Origin: a virus
Direction: 5' to 3' (one strand)
Length of the DNA: 33,409 nucleotides
IMG/VR virus record: IMGVR_UViG_3300043436_001683
Coordinates: 1 to 33,409 of that record
The notes under the pieces are model-generated. The model was not told where the DNA came from and ran no database searches. It saw only the letters and a program-made list of their open reading frames with translations. The position numbers and the translations under genes were made by a program. Positions 6,515 through 15,727 of the stretch are shown piece by piece (within the stretch, counting starts at the first letter, position 1; every line of letters begins with the position of its first letter).

Positions 6515-8273
6515 CGCCTACAAATGTTGCAGCTCTACTTGTTCGTCTGTCTAAAGCTTGTTGTGAACTAATTTCACCACTTACTACATATGCTTTAATT
6601 GGTCTCTGTGCAGATGCAATAGTTTCACCTATTTGTGCAGTTGGATTTTGTCCTCCACCTGTTTGTATTTGTGGTGCTGCAGTTACTGCTACTGTTGGTG
6701 GTGCAGGAACACTTGTAGTCGAACCTCCACTAGATGAACCGGCCTGGCCTGACCCTGAAGATTTACTTTTACCTGCTCCTAAGATTGCTGCAATTTGTGC
6801 AGCTGATGATACACCTACTGCCGTAATTTGTAATGCAGTATTTACTTTATTTTTTACCTTACCAGCTATACCACCTGCTACTGCTGCTTTACCTGCTGCA
6901 GCTTCTGCAATACCTAATGGTGCAGTAATTGGATTTACTAATTTTGGTATTGCCATTAAGATTGCTGCATTACCTGTTGCAATTGCTTTATCGTATTCAA
7001 ATCCTGCAGCCTTACTATTAACTAATATTTGTCCAATAGATGATGCAGCATTGATTGCAACCTGTGCAATACCAAATGCTTTTGCCATAGATGAACCTTG
7101 TTCAAATACATTTACCAAACTTCCAAATATACCTGAAATATTTTGACCTAAGTCTACCCAAGATTGTGCAACTGCCTGATTAGTTTTAAATGTTACATCT
7201 TCTCTTTCTTGTTCTAATTTCTTAATTTTTTCAAATTGGTCTAATTGAAACTTAGCTAAATCATCTGCATCCTTTAATCTTTTTTCTGCATCTTTATCTG
7301 CCTGTTCTTTTTCTTTATCTCTATACTTTTGGTCAATTTCAGCAAGTGCATTTGCTTGTGCAAGTTTTAAAGTAGTTGTATCCTCACCATACTTTGTTGC
7401 TAATGAAATTAATCTAGAATAATGTTCGTTTACTTTATATTCTTCTTGTTCTCTTTCAGAAAGTAATTCTAACATTGCTTCTTTCTGACCATCCATTATT
7501 TCCTTTAATTCAGCCTCTCTTTGTCTCTTTGCTTCCTCAGCAGCGTCATCTCTATCTTTCTTTTGTTTATCTAAATTTTCTTTTTGAGTTTTAGTCATTT
7601 TCTTTTGACCTTGCTCAAATCTATCAACTGCTGCATCGTAATTATCTGCAAATCCTGTTACTGATGATTTGGCATCTTCCCATGCACCTTTGAAATCTCC
7701 TTTAAATAATTTTACAACTGCCGAACCTAACTTACCTAATGATTGGAATACTGCAGTAACAGCTGAATAAACTACCTTAAATGCTTTTGTGACATAAGGC
7801 ATTACATTCAATGCCAACTCTATAAATCCGTCTATTAAGGGTTGTAATGCACCTAATATACCATTCAATGCCTGTTCAAACATAATAAGGATAGGCTCAA
7901 ACTTTTTCATTGTCTCCTCAGACTTTGATAAAGCTGCAACAAATCCTCCAATTAAAGAAACGATTAAACCAATTACAGATGCTTTTAATGCAGCATTAAA
8001 TGAAGAAAATGTTTTTTCTGCATTTCTAATTGCTTTACCAAACATACCTAATGGACCTGATGCATTTTCTAAGTATCCAGCAAAGTCATCAGCAGTTGCA
8101 CTAGCATCTTTAATAGCATCATCCATATCACGGATTTGAGCCGATATCTTATTAAATTCAGCAGAGCCTGCAGCCGTTTCTCTTAATTGTCTCTTTAATG
8201 CTTTTAGATTAGCTATTGTAGGTTCTATGTTAGTTTCTACATCAACTTTTACTTTGATTTTCTTATCGGCCAT
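6510..8273 (-). CDS. Tail tape measure protein, 587 aa
   Basis: Sets tail length and probably helps DNA entry. The N-terminus (about 1-90) is helical, with the KALKRQLRETAAG and SAEFNKISAQIRDMD pattern usual in Bacteroidota phage tape measures. Residues 95-190 hold hydrophobic segments (SVIGLIVSLIGGFVAAL; GILGALQPLIDGFIELAL). Residues 220-370 are a long charged coiled coil (KQKKDRDDAAEEAKRQREAE). Then come Ala/Gly-rich hydrophobic segments (about 400-510) and a low-complexity Ser/Gly/Pro linker. At this length it would imply a fairly short tail, by the rough rule of about 0.15 nm per residue. The shadow ORFs inside it are not genes. Confidence 0.85.
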   Translation of the reverse strand: MADKKIKVKVDVETNIEPTIANLKALKRQLRETAAGSAEFNKISAQIRDMDDAIKDASATADDFAGYLENASGPLGMFGKAIRNAEKTFSSFNAALKASVIGLIVSLIGGFVAALSKSEETMKKFEPILIMFEQALNGILGALQPLIDGFIELALNVMPYVTKAFKVVYSAVTAVFQSLGKLGSAVVKLFKGDFKGAWEDAKSSVTGFADNYDAAVDRFEQGQKKMTKTQKENLDKQKKDRDDAAEEAKRQREAELKEIMDGQKEAMLELLSEREQEEYKVNEHYSRLISLATKYGEDTTTLKLAQANALAEIDQKYRDKEKEQADKDAEKRLKDADDLAKFQLDQFEKIKKLEQEREDVTFKTNQAVAQSWVDLGQNISGIFGSLVNVFEQGSSMAKAFGIAQVAINAASSIGQILVNSKAAGFEYDKAIATGNAAILMAIPKLVNPITAPLGIAEAAAGKAAVAGGIAGKVKNKVNTALQITAVGVSSAAQIAAILGAGKSKSSGSGQAGSSSGGSTTSVPAPPTVAVTAAPQIQTGGGQNPTAQIGETIASAQRPIKAYVVSGEISSQQALDRRTSRAATFVGG

Positions 8274-8407
8274 AATCTTCGTTTAATGTTTTTACCTAAA
8301 TCTTTCCAAGTTGTAGGAATTTGATGTTTTCCTTTTGCTATATCAACTCTTTCAGAAATACCATAATGGTTTCCTGAATTCAAAATGCTTATTATTATTG
8401 GTATCAT
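8249..8407 (-). CDS. Possible small ORF before tape measure, 52 aa
   Basis: An open frame beginning MIPIIISILNSGNHYG, continuing with ISERVDIAKGKHQIPTTW, and overlapping the tape measure start by 25 nt. The residue composition looks protein-like, and phages commonly place small genes immediately before the tape measure. Against it, the only ATG lies two bases after the -10-like box of a candidate late promoter, so it would precede the expected transcript start. The space may be only a leader for the tape measure gene. Confidence 0.3.
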   Translation of the reverse strand: MIPIIISILNSGNHYGISERVDIAKGKHQIPTTWKDLGKNIKRRLWPIRKSK

Positions 8408-8408
8408 A

Positions 8409-8444
8409 TATTAAAAACAACTTTATTGTAATAAATAAGTAATG
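8409..8444 (-). promoter_or_regulatory. Candidate late promoter upstream of tape measure
   Basis: On the minus strand CATTACTTAT, 16 nt, then GTTTTTAATA followed by TATGATA. The downstream box is a perfect match to the late consensus and the upstream box matches 7 of 10. It lies in the 173-bp gap between the tail protein (8447) and the tape measure (8273). Confidence 0.5.
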
Positions 8445-8446
8445 AA

Positions 8447-9868
8447 TTAACACTGCTCTGATGAAAGTGCTATTACAATACCTGTTACTGGACTGATATC
8501 CCAACTTGAGCCATACATAAATACATTATTATATCCTGTTAATGGGTTAGGGAATGTATCAACATAAACATAACATCCAACCCCAAATGAAGCACCATCA
8601 CAATCTGAATAGAATGTTCTATTATTTGATGCATCACTACATGCTTGTGCTACATTATCACCTCTACCACATCCATTATATTCGTATACACTACTTATTG
8701 AATAATAATATGAGTTAGAGAATGATGATGTTAATGCTCCACAAGTTTCATACATTCTATAATATGTTGATGCAGTAGGTGCAGTAATTACTCTTGGAGA
8801 ATTACATCCTGCAGTATTGTTTCCACCCCATGTTGAGTCATCTAATGAAGTTTGTATTGTTGTTGCAGTGCAACCTGAACATTCACTACCTGTTGTAAAG
8901 AAAATACTAATATCTGCTCCACTAATTGATGCAGAAGTAATCGTTGGAGTGCAACAACTTCCAGTTTGTATAACATTAGTGCTACCTGAAATTGTGATAT
9001 TATTTCCTGCGGTAAATGTAGTTGGGAATGTAATGTTTATGTCACCACTACCCGAATAAATAAATTGTGTTGAACTTGTTATTAATGCTCCATTATCAAA
9101 AGTTGTTAGTGTTGCAGATGCCGTAGTATACGGGCCCCATACAGTTGAACCACCATCTTTACCTTCCAATGTTACATTTGCAACAGTTCCACCTGAAATA
9201 GATTGTGTGAAATCACCACTAAAGAAATACGAAGTACCTGATACAAATAAATTAGCGTCTATGAATGCAGTTGGACTTGCATTATATTCTTCTAAATGTA
9301 TTGATGCAGTTGCATCTGGGGTTGGTGGTGGAGGTGGTTCTGGTTGTGCATCAGAAATAGTATCAGCTATAATAGGGCCTAATAATTGTAAACTACATTC
9401 ACCTGTTTTAAGTGAATAATCGTTTATTGCTCTTAAATGATAATAGTTACCTCTAAAGTTTACCACATCATTCAATTCCATTTTTACATAATCAGCTAAA
9501 GGAATAATTGCTTCACAAGTTAATAATCTAGTATATGGATTATAAAGTAAACTTACATATCTTTCCCAATAAGTAGTGTATAAATTGTTAGTTGGCATTT
9601 CACCATATGATGCAAGTTCATTATTAAAAAGTAATGATAAACTATCAGTTGTAGGGAAACTACCTGATACTACATTATAATTGTCAAAATAAGGAAATGC
9701 ATTTTGTTGAAATGTTACACCACCAAAAGTAGCCGAACCACTTTCAATCCAGTAAGTTTCACAATCTATCAATCCGTTATAAAAATAAATATGTGGTAAA
9801 ACTCTCGTTGGATTGTAATTTTGGTCACCAATGAATGTTGGTATGTATATTGGTATAATTTGACTCAT
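8447..9868 (-). CDS. Tail-tip/receptor-region protein, 473 aa
   Basis: Residues about 20-170 (HIYFYNGLIDCETYWI; NNLYTTYWERYVSLLYNP; MELNDVVNFRGNYYHLRAIN; LKTGECSLQLLGPI) correspond to the part that, in Bacteroidota phage tail proteins I know, forms the C-terminal half of one long tail protein. Here it is a separate gene right after the 666-aa gene. A proline run (about 178-184) leads to a Ser/Thr-rich region with cysteine-rich beta repeats. The last 70 residues, from AQACSDASNNRTFYSDCDG through DTFPNPLTGYNN to SSEQC, resemble the C-terminus of the 666-aa protein. Probably part of the tail tip or host-recognition device. Confidence 0.65.
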   Translation of the reverse strand: MSQIIPIYIPTFIGDQNYNPTRVLPHIYFYNGLIDCETYWIESGSATFGGVTFQQNAFPYFDNYNVVSGSFPTTDSLSLLFNNELASYGEMPTNNLYTTYWERYVSLLYNPYTRLLTCEAIIPLADYVKMELNDVVNFRGNYYHLRAINDYSLKTGECSLQLLGPIIADTISDAQPEPPPPPTPDATASIHLEEYNASPTAFIDANLFVSGTSYFFSGDFTQSISGGTVANVTLEGKDGGSTVWGPYTTASATLTTFDNGALITSSTQFIYSGSGDINITFPTTFTAGNNITISGSTNVIQTGSCCTPTITSASISGADISIFFTTGSECSGCTATTIQTSLDDSTWGGNNTAGCNSPRVITAPTASTYYRMYETCGALTSSFSNSYYYSISSVYEYNGCGRGDNVAQACSDASNNRTFYSDCDGASFGVGCYVYVDTFPNPLTGYNNVFMYGSSWDISPVTGIVIALSSEQC

Positions 9869-9878
9869 AAGTTATTTT

Positions 9879-11879
9879 TTATCTTCTACAAAGTGATACA
9901 CCTGCTTCTAATACCCCGGTTATAGAATTGATTTTATAAATTATAGTTCCATTACTATAATAAGTGTATCCAGTTAATGGGGTTACTCCATATTCGTCTA
10001 CATATGCTGTTTGTCCCGTTGTTAATAAACCATTTGCTGTAAATATTTCTATTTCTATTGGTGAACTACATGCATATATTGCACCACCTGATGTAAATTG
10101 CCAAGTACCTGCACTATATTGTGATATAGGAGGATTGATACCACCAACACTTCCAGATAAACCTGTTCCTGCAATTCTAATCAATGGGTCTGATGCAAAT
10201 GTAGTTTTTACATTATACTCACCTTGTGAATAGAAATTAGTAGTGTCAATATAATATTGCTTACCATATTCTCTATTTGCCTGTTTGCTAAATTGTTGAG
10301 AAATATAATCAGTATCTAAAGTATCTCCAAAGTTTAATTTATTAACTGCAAGGTTATTTGCAGGAATTACTTCTATATTTTTATCTAAGTTAATGTATTT
10401 ATTAAAATCTTTTACTTCACCTCTCTTATAAAAATCATTAAATGTTTCAATTATAAATTCATTTAATTTAGTTTTATTAGGATAGATTACTAAGTTAAAC
10501 TTTCTTTGTAATCCTAATATAAAATCAATCTGTTTAATACCTGTTGTTCCATATGGCATATTAGAAGGTATATCCATTATTCTACCATCAGCTGCCTGTT
10601 TAACTTCTCTAATTTCTATAAAAGATTTAGTTGTTCCTTGTGGGTCTAATGTCACTAGTGGTAAACTACCTGTTGCAAAATTAGGACTTTGTCTTATTTG
10701 AAAATAATAACTACCAGATGGAATAGTATTGAATTTAAACTCACTTGCTAATTCATATGTTGTATTGATACCACCTTGTCTGCTTTGTTGTAATTGGTCA
10801 AAGAAATTAATATACGATGATACTGCTTGTGTAGAATATGGTGTTAAACTACCTGTTTCTAACATTCTTAACTGCCATGTTCCATTTGCAGAAAGTGTAC
10901 CTGGCATGTTATTTACCGAGCAACTTACATTTATGTTTATGTTTAATGCACCTTTTAAGTTAGTTGTTTTCTCAACTGTATATGCACCATTATTGTAAAA
11001 GTTTTGTGGGTCAGATAATTTATTATACCAAGGTAAAGTTGTCCAACTACCACTTGCAAGGGTGATGTCTGTCATACCACTACCTGATACTGCACCTACT
11101 TTTATTTTACCATATGTTTCTAAATCAATACCTGCAAATTCGGGATATTTTAATCCATAATTACAAATCATATAAACATCATCTAAAAATGATTGGTTCA
11201 TAAATGAAGATGAGTATGTATATCCTGCTTCTGCAAAGATTGCATCCATCACAGGTTTAACTCTAATTGCAGGTTTGAAGTTTTGAACACACAATGCACC
11301 ATCTTGGTCATCTACACCAAATAAATTCAATGCACCTTGTGTGAATGTATATCCACTACCATAATCGGCAAGTGGATAAACTATATCTCCATTAAATAAA
11401 TTTCCACTCCAACTTGCTGAAATATTATCATAAGATGCAGTGTGATTGTATTGTGAAAGAGAAGTTAAATCAGTTAAAAAGTTTCTATTAATATCTCTAC
11501 CAAAAGAGGAAAGAGTTCCATAAACAGTTACTTCGTATGAGTCAATAAATTTATTTGCAATTACATTTACTTTATTTAATTGAATGTATCCATTTGCAAG
11601 ATAAACTGAGTCAAAATCAAAATATGCAGGAACTTTTATATTCGTTGCAAATAGAAATGGATTTTCAATACTAATATCGTATACATGTTCGAAGAATGCA
11701 TTATTTACTTTTGTTCCAGGTAGGGTTATCTGTCTTGTAAAATCAGATGGTAATTGTCCTATGTCAAACAAGCCAGTTACATTATTTGATAATTTTATAT
11801 CTTCATCTTCAAATATGTCTAACTGTGTTCCGTTTGCTACTAATCTAAAAGTAAATGCTTGAGTAGAAATTATTCCCAT
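9879..11879 (-). CDS. Tail-tip/baseplate-like protein, 666 aa
   Basis: Large tail structural protein. The N-terminal pattern (IKLSNNVTGLFDIGQLPSDF, then TRQITLPGTKVNNAFFEHVY) is one I recognise from tail proteins of Bacteroidota siphophages, where L-P-x-DFT ... LP-x-TK-x-NN is characteristic. The middle contains FILGLQRKFNLVIYPNKTKL and FNDFYKRGEVKDFNKYINLD. The last 65 residues (IYACSSPIEIEIF ... DEYGVTPLTGYTYY ... GVSLC) form a small appended module shared with the next gene. The start overlaps the stop of the 387-aa gene by one base (TAATG). Exact role not proven; tail tip or distal tail is likely. Confidence 0.7.
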   Translation of the reverse strand: MGIISTQAFTFRLVANGTQLDIFEDEDIKLSNNVTGLFDIGQLPSDFTRQITLPGTKVNNAFFEHVYDISIENPFLFATNIKVPAYFDFDSVYLANGYIQLNKVNVIANKFIDSYEVTVYGTLSSFGRDINRNFLTDLTSLSQYNHTASYDNISASWSGNLFNGDIVYPLADYGSGYTFTQGALNLFGVDDQDGALCVQNFKPAIRVKPVMDAIFAEAGYTYSSSFMNQSFLDDVYMICNYGLKYPEFAGIDLETYGKIKVGAVSGSGMTDITLASGSWTTLPWYNKLSDPQNFYNNGAYTVEKTTNLKGALNININVSCSVNNMPGTLSANGTWQLRMLETGSLTPYSTQAVSSYINFFDQLQQSRQGGINTTYELASEFKFNTIPSGSYYFQIRQSPNFATGSLPLVTLDPQGTTKSFIEIREVKQAADGRIMDIPSNMPYGTTGIKQIDFILGLQRKFNLVIYPNKTKLNEFIIETFNDFYKRGEVKDFNKYINLDKNIEVIPANNLAVNKLNFGDTLDTDYISQQFSKQANREYGKQYYIDTTNFYSQGEYNVKTTFASDPLIRIAGTGLSGSVGGINPPISQYSAGTWQFTSGGAIYACSSPIEIEIFTANGLLTTGQTAYVDEYGVTPLTGYTYYSNGTIIYKINSITGVLEAGVSLCRR

Positions 11880-13042
11880 TACATGATTAATTTATAAGGT
11901 TGGCCGTATTGGAACTCAAATTGATATTGAATTACTTTATCTACCACACCTGTTTTAAATACTACATTTTGAGTTGTAATAGTCAAAGGTCTAACTAAAT
12001 TGTTTGCCTCATCATATACCCAATAAATCTCATCACTTACTAATAATTGTTTTAAAATATCATTGTAATCTTGTGATAACCAATTTGAATTTACACTCAA
12101 TCCTTGTTTACTATCTACAATGTATGCCTGATTTGCAGTATCATATGATTGATAAGATAGTGTAGAACTTTCCCATGTTCCTAATTGTGGTTGATATAAT
12201 CTTTTTTCAGTTGTAAATGAATTTTTACTTATCATATTGAAATTCATATAATCAAACTGACCAAATCTATTCTTCCATTTTATTCTTACATTTGGATATT
12301 TTTGTTCACATGTTAATTCATATCTAATTGCACTACCTAATGGTGTTGAACTTGCATAAGGTTGAACTGAAAACCATTCCATTCCTATTGTAGAAAGAGG
12401 GAAACCACTTTGTGCAGGGCCTATTGGATATCCTACAATCTGGCCAGAAGATGATGCATTAGTTGCAACTGCATAATCTGCAGTTCCTAAATTAGAAGTA
12501 TAAACTACTTTTGTAGGTTGTGTTGAACCAATATCACCTGTATATACTCCTGACATTCCTTTGTTAGTTATAAATGCAGATTGAGTTGTAGGCCCATCAG
12601 TCATTAAAGGCCAATATATTGATGATGTAAATAATGGTTGTCCTATTGGTTGAGGAAACACACCATAACCATCCAATGCTTTATATGTTGATGTTTTTAA
12701 ATGAGAACCAGTCACATAAGTGCTACCTGATAACCATTGATAATAAAAATCAACTGCAAAGTATTCGACAGATGATGTATTAGCAATTGCTAAATCAGTA
12801 AGAGTAGAATTGATAATTCTATTTAAGTCAAAAATACCTGAACCTAATGTGTTTGGGAATTTAGCTATTGTGTAATTTGCAAGAGATGATGATTGAAACT
12901 GCGAACCTGTCCAAAAGTAAAGTTCTCCTATATATTGAAATGAAGAAGAAGTGTATACTGGTGTGTTTTCCAATACCGAAAATATAATCGGTGATTGTGC
13001 TAAAGATGCAGTTGCTGGTGTTTGTAGTAATGATAAAGCCAT
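11879..13042 (-). CDS. Tail structural protein, 387 aa
   Basis: Beta-rich protein with a Ser/Thr/Ala-rich N-terminus, an aromatic-rich middle (YPNVRIKWKNRFGQFDYMNF) and a conserved-looking end (LKQLLVSDEIYWVYDEANN, then VVFKTGVVDKVIQYQFEF). I recognise this ending from tail proteins next to the LP-x-DFT tail-tip protein in Bacteroidota phages, but know no experimental function. It lies between the gp10-like gene and the 666-aa tail protein and is coupled to the latter by TAATG. A GTTTTTATAT box lies just upstream without a clear partner box. Confidence 0.65.
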   Translation of the reverse strand: MALSLLQTPATASLAQSPIIFSVLENTPVYTSSSFQYIGELYFWTGSQFQSSSLANYTIAKFPNTLGSGIFDLNRIINSTLTDLAIANTSSVEYFAVDFYYQWLSGSTYVTGSHLKTSTYKALDGYGVFPQPIGQPLFTSSIYWPLMTDGPTTQSAFITNKGMSGVYTGDIGSTQPTKVVYTSNLGTADYAVATNASSSGQIVGYPIGPAQSGFPLSTIGMEWFSVQPYASSTPLGSAIRYELTCEQKYPNVRIKWKNRFGQFDYMNFNMISKNSFTTEKRLYQPQLGTWESSTLSYQSYDTANQAYIVDSKQGLSVNSNWLSQDYNDILKQLLVSDEIYWVYDEANNLVRPLTITTQNVVFKTGVVDKVIQYQFEFQYGQPYKLIM

Positions 13043-13093
13043 TTATATTTCCTTTATATAAAAACCACTAAATCAAAAAAAGTATGTGATACT

Positions 13094-13504
13094 CTATTCT
13101 AACTCTCTTACAACATTATCTGCAATACTTTCACCAATTAAATCTAATAAATCATCCAATCCTTTTTGAAATTCAGGAGTTAATATTGCTTTCTCTGCAA
13201 AGTTAATTGATTGAGGAATATTTTTAGTTTTACCTTTCTTTACATTATCTGCAAGAGTTGGGTCATTCCAATATTTACCATATGGTGCATCATCAGGTGC
13301 ATAGTTTATAGAAAACTCAAATGATTGTATAGGAATGTTTTTAGAAAAACCACCTGTATTTTCTAAGACAGTATTTACTGTATTTGCTTTTTTAAGTGAT
13401 TTCCTTAATCTACCAGTTTTTATAGGTGCTTTATCTACTACCTGTTTGACTAATACATCAACGATAGTCTTTTGCTTTCTTTGTAATTGTGCTAAAGTTG
13501 CCAT
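13094..13504 (-). CDS. HK97 gp10-like tail completion protein, 136 aa
   Basis: Likely part of the head-tail junction or tail terminator. The N-terminal half has the pattern of the HK97 gp10-like family: a helix, then DKAPIKTGRLRKSL (about 24-37), then a beta segment with NYAPDDAPYGKYWNDPT, and a C-terminal helix. The length is typical for the family (110-150 aa). It starts just after the second LamG-like gene and is followed by tail genes, which fits the role. Confidence 0.65.
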   Translation of the reverse strand: MATLAQLQRKQKTIVDVLVKQVVDKAPIKTGRLRKSLKKANTVNTVLENTGGFSKNIPIQSFEFSINYAPDDAPYGKYWNDPTLADNVKKGKTKNIPQSINFAEKAILTPEFQKGLDDLLDLIGESIADNVVRELE

Positions 13505-13505
13505 T

Positions 13506-14183
13506 TTATATAACAGGTCCTTTTAATACATAATTTTGTAATTCTGCAGTTGATAATTCTTTAAAATATCCTGCTATACTTTTTACTTTACCTATACCTG
13601 TTGCTAACCACACTAACTGCTCAAATGCAACAGAAAAGTATTTAGCAGGGCCAAAGTTTACTTGATAAACAGTATTAAAATTATCCAATGATGTTGAGTA
13701 AAAAACATCACCATACAATGCAGGATTTGGTTTATTTAATACCGATAAATAGAAAAATTGATTTTGCATTTGTGGTGTTAATGCTAATGTTGATTGATAA
13801 GAAAAAAAACTTTCTTGTGCACCAAAAAATCCAGAATTTACATTACACCAATAGTCTTGTGCTAAATTGTCTCTTCCCATTAGTCTAAAAGAAGGTGATA
13901 AATCAACTTCATAAATATAGGTTGTAGTGGTTGGCAAATTGCCTAATACATCTGGAAATGCAAGATTTGTATTATTTGGAACTTGAATATATGACCCAGT
14001 TGTGTCAACATTATACCAAGATGATGATACCAATAAACCGTAAGATGGATTTTGATATCCAGTAACACCAATATTATTCCAAGAAGTGCTACCAGATACA
14101 TAAGATGCTTGATTATCAACATCAAAATATAAATTAGCAGTTATATTTGCTGGTGCAACAAAAGCAAAAGGTGAAAATCTCAT
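13506..14183 (-). CDS. LamG/jelly-roll-like receptor-binding protein, 225 aa (cassette 2)
   Basis: Probably a carbohydrate-binding lectin at the tip of the upstream fibre. It opens like its paralogue at 21362-22060: hydrophobic start, then ANLYFDVDNQASYVSGSTSW (paralogue: GLRIYVDATNSASYPGSGST). It has beta segments typical of concanavalin-A-like folds (FRLMGRD, YFSVAFEQLVWLATG) and the usual LamG-type end IGKVKSIAGYFKELSTAELQ. The start overlaps the stop of the 509-aa fibre by one base (TAATG), the same fibre-lectin pairing as at 22062/22060. Similarity to the paralogue is weak apart from the ends. Confidence 0.6.
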   Translation of the reverse strand: MRFSPFAFVAPANITANLYFDVDNQASYVSGSTSWNNIGVTGYQNPSYGLLVSSSWYNVDTTGSYIQVPNNTNLAFPDVLGNLPTTTTYIYEVDLSPSFRLMGRDNLAQDYWCNVNSGFFGAQESFFSYQSTLALTPQMQNQFFYLSVLNKPNPALYGDVFYSTSLDNFNTVYQVNFGPAKYFSVAFEQLVWLATGIGKVKSIAGYFKELSTAELQNYVLKGPVI

Positions 14184-15712
14184 TATACAAGTTGTTTTAC
14201 AGATGAAGCGTATAAAGAACTACTATCAAAAGAAATTATAGTTACTATATCTTTAGATGAACTAACTGCTGTAGCTTGATATGGTGTTGTTGATGGAAAT
14301 TTAAATGTTGAATTAAAGAAAATAGTTCCAAAACCAACTGCCGGTTGTTGTATCAATATGTTTGTAGTTTGTCCTTTACTAACATTTGTTGCAACTAATT
14401 GTGTTGCACTTCCAGATACTAATGTCAATGTAAATAAATTTGATTTTGATAAGTCCATACTGGCTGTTTGAGAACTTATAGTTAAATCTATTACATTACC
14501 ATATACACTTCCTGTTATTGTTTGACTACCTGTATAAACATTACTTCCAGTTGTTGCATAACTTCCTGTTTTTGCAATTAACGATGATGTTACATTTTGT
14601 AATGTTGTCCATTTTGTATCATTGCTACTTGTATAAGAATTCATACTACCTGTATAAGTTTTTATACTTGCAGTAAATATATTTGTTCCTGCAATAGATG
14701 AAGTAAAAGTATTTAATGATGCAGTCGTATTCATTACACTACCTGTAAATTGTGCAAGAGTTACATTCTTTGTATTTTGAGATGAAGTAAATGCATTTAA
14801 TTGTCCTATTGAAGAACTAAAAGATGCAGTTAAAGGTTCTAATGTATTCCATTTCGTATCATTACTGCCTGTATAAGTTTTTATACTTGATGTAAATTGA
14901 TTTGTGCCTGCAATTGATGCAGTAAAAACAGATAATGTAGACCATTTACTATTATTATTAGTATTATAAATTTCTTGTGATGCTGTAAAATCACTTAGCC
15001 ATGCAACTGATGAGTATAAAGATTGTGTTGCAACATTTAATTGTAAAATTGAGCCTGTGAAACTATATATTAATTGTGTATTCGTATAAAATTCAGCTGC
15101 AATTGATGAACTAAAATCAGTTACAGTTCCTGCACCTAATCCTTGTATTCTAGATGATGATATGTAAGATGCTGATACTTCTCCTTTAATACCCATAGAG
15201 CCCGTTATTTGACTGCTTCCTGACACTCTAACTAATCCGTTGAGTGTTTGTATATCCGAAGTGCTATCTCCCAAAATATTAGACCCAGATGAGAATATAA
15301 CGGATGATGACTCAATCAAAGTATTTATTCTTGTTGCGTTTAAAGTTCCTATTATTTCAACATCACCTGTAATATTTTGATTTCCTATAAAAGTATTCGA
15401 GCCAGTAGTTGCATAACTTCCAGTTTGATTGATTAAAGATGAAGTTACATTCTCTAATGCATATAATTGTGTAGATACTGATGAACTGAAATCAAATGGA
15501 TTACCTAAACCATTTAGTATAGATGCACTTACTTGAGATGCACTAATATGATTATTAACTTTTAAATTACCTGCAGTATTTACAAAAACACCTATTCCAT
15601 TTCCTAATGCATCTTGTATCTCTGTCAAAGTTGCAGATGCAGTCGTATCACTACCTAAATGAAGTAGAGATTGAAATGATTGTGAGATATATTGATTACT
15701 TAAATTTCCCAT
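14183..15712 (-). CDS. Fibre protein with heptad Ser/Thr-rich repeats, 509 aa (cassette 2)
   Basis: Trimeric-type fibre made of repeats such as SLNTFTSSIAGTNIFTASIK and TYTGSNDTKWNTLEPLTASF, in which hydrophobic residues recur every seven positions. Two SYATTGSN...TG-x-Q-x-ITG modules occur (near residues 100 and 385). The end domain (VIDLTISSQTASMDLSKSN, then FTLTLVSGSATQ, ending SSVKQLV) is shared in outline with the 1081-aa fibre (ending VSTKALV). It is followed by its own LamG-like gene. A tail fibre or long head fibre is likely. Confidence 0.7.
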   Translation of the reverse strand: MGNLSNQYISQSFQSLLHLGSDTTASATLTEIQDALGNGIGVFVNTAGNLKVNNHISASQVSASILNGLGNPFDFSSSVSTQLYALENVTSSLINQTGSYATTGSNTFIGNQNITGDVEIIGTLNATRINTLIESSSVIFSSGSNILGDSTSDIQTLNGLVRVSGSSQITGSMGIKGEVSASYISSSRIQGLGAGTVTDFSSSIAAEFYTNTQLIYSFTGSILQLNVATQSLYSSVAWLSDFTASQEIYNTNNNSKWSTLSVFTASIAGTNQFTSSIKTYTGSNDTKWNTLEPLTASFSSSIGQLNAFTSSQNTKNVTLAQFTGSVMNTTASLNTFTSSIAGTNIFTASIKTYTGSMNSYTSSNDTKWTTLQNVTSSLIAKTGSYATTGSNVYTGSQTITGSVYGNVIDLTISSQTASMDLSKSNLFTLTLVSGSATQLVATNVSKGQTTNILIQQPAVGFGTIFFNSTFKFPSTTPYQATAVSSSKDIVTIISFDSSSLYASSVKQLV

Positions 15713-15727
15713 ATTATTATTTTATTT

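Noticed and set aside
13056-13091. Late promoter before the 387-aa tail gene
   Set aside because: GTTTTTATAT is present, but the expected upstream box matches poorly (about 4 of 10).
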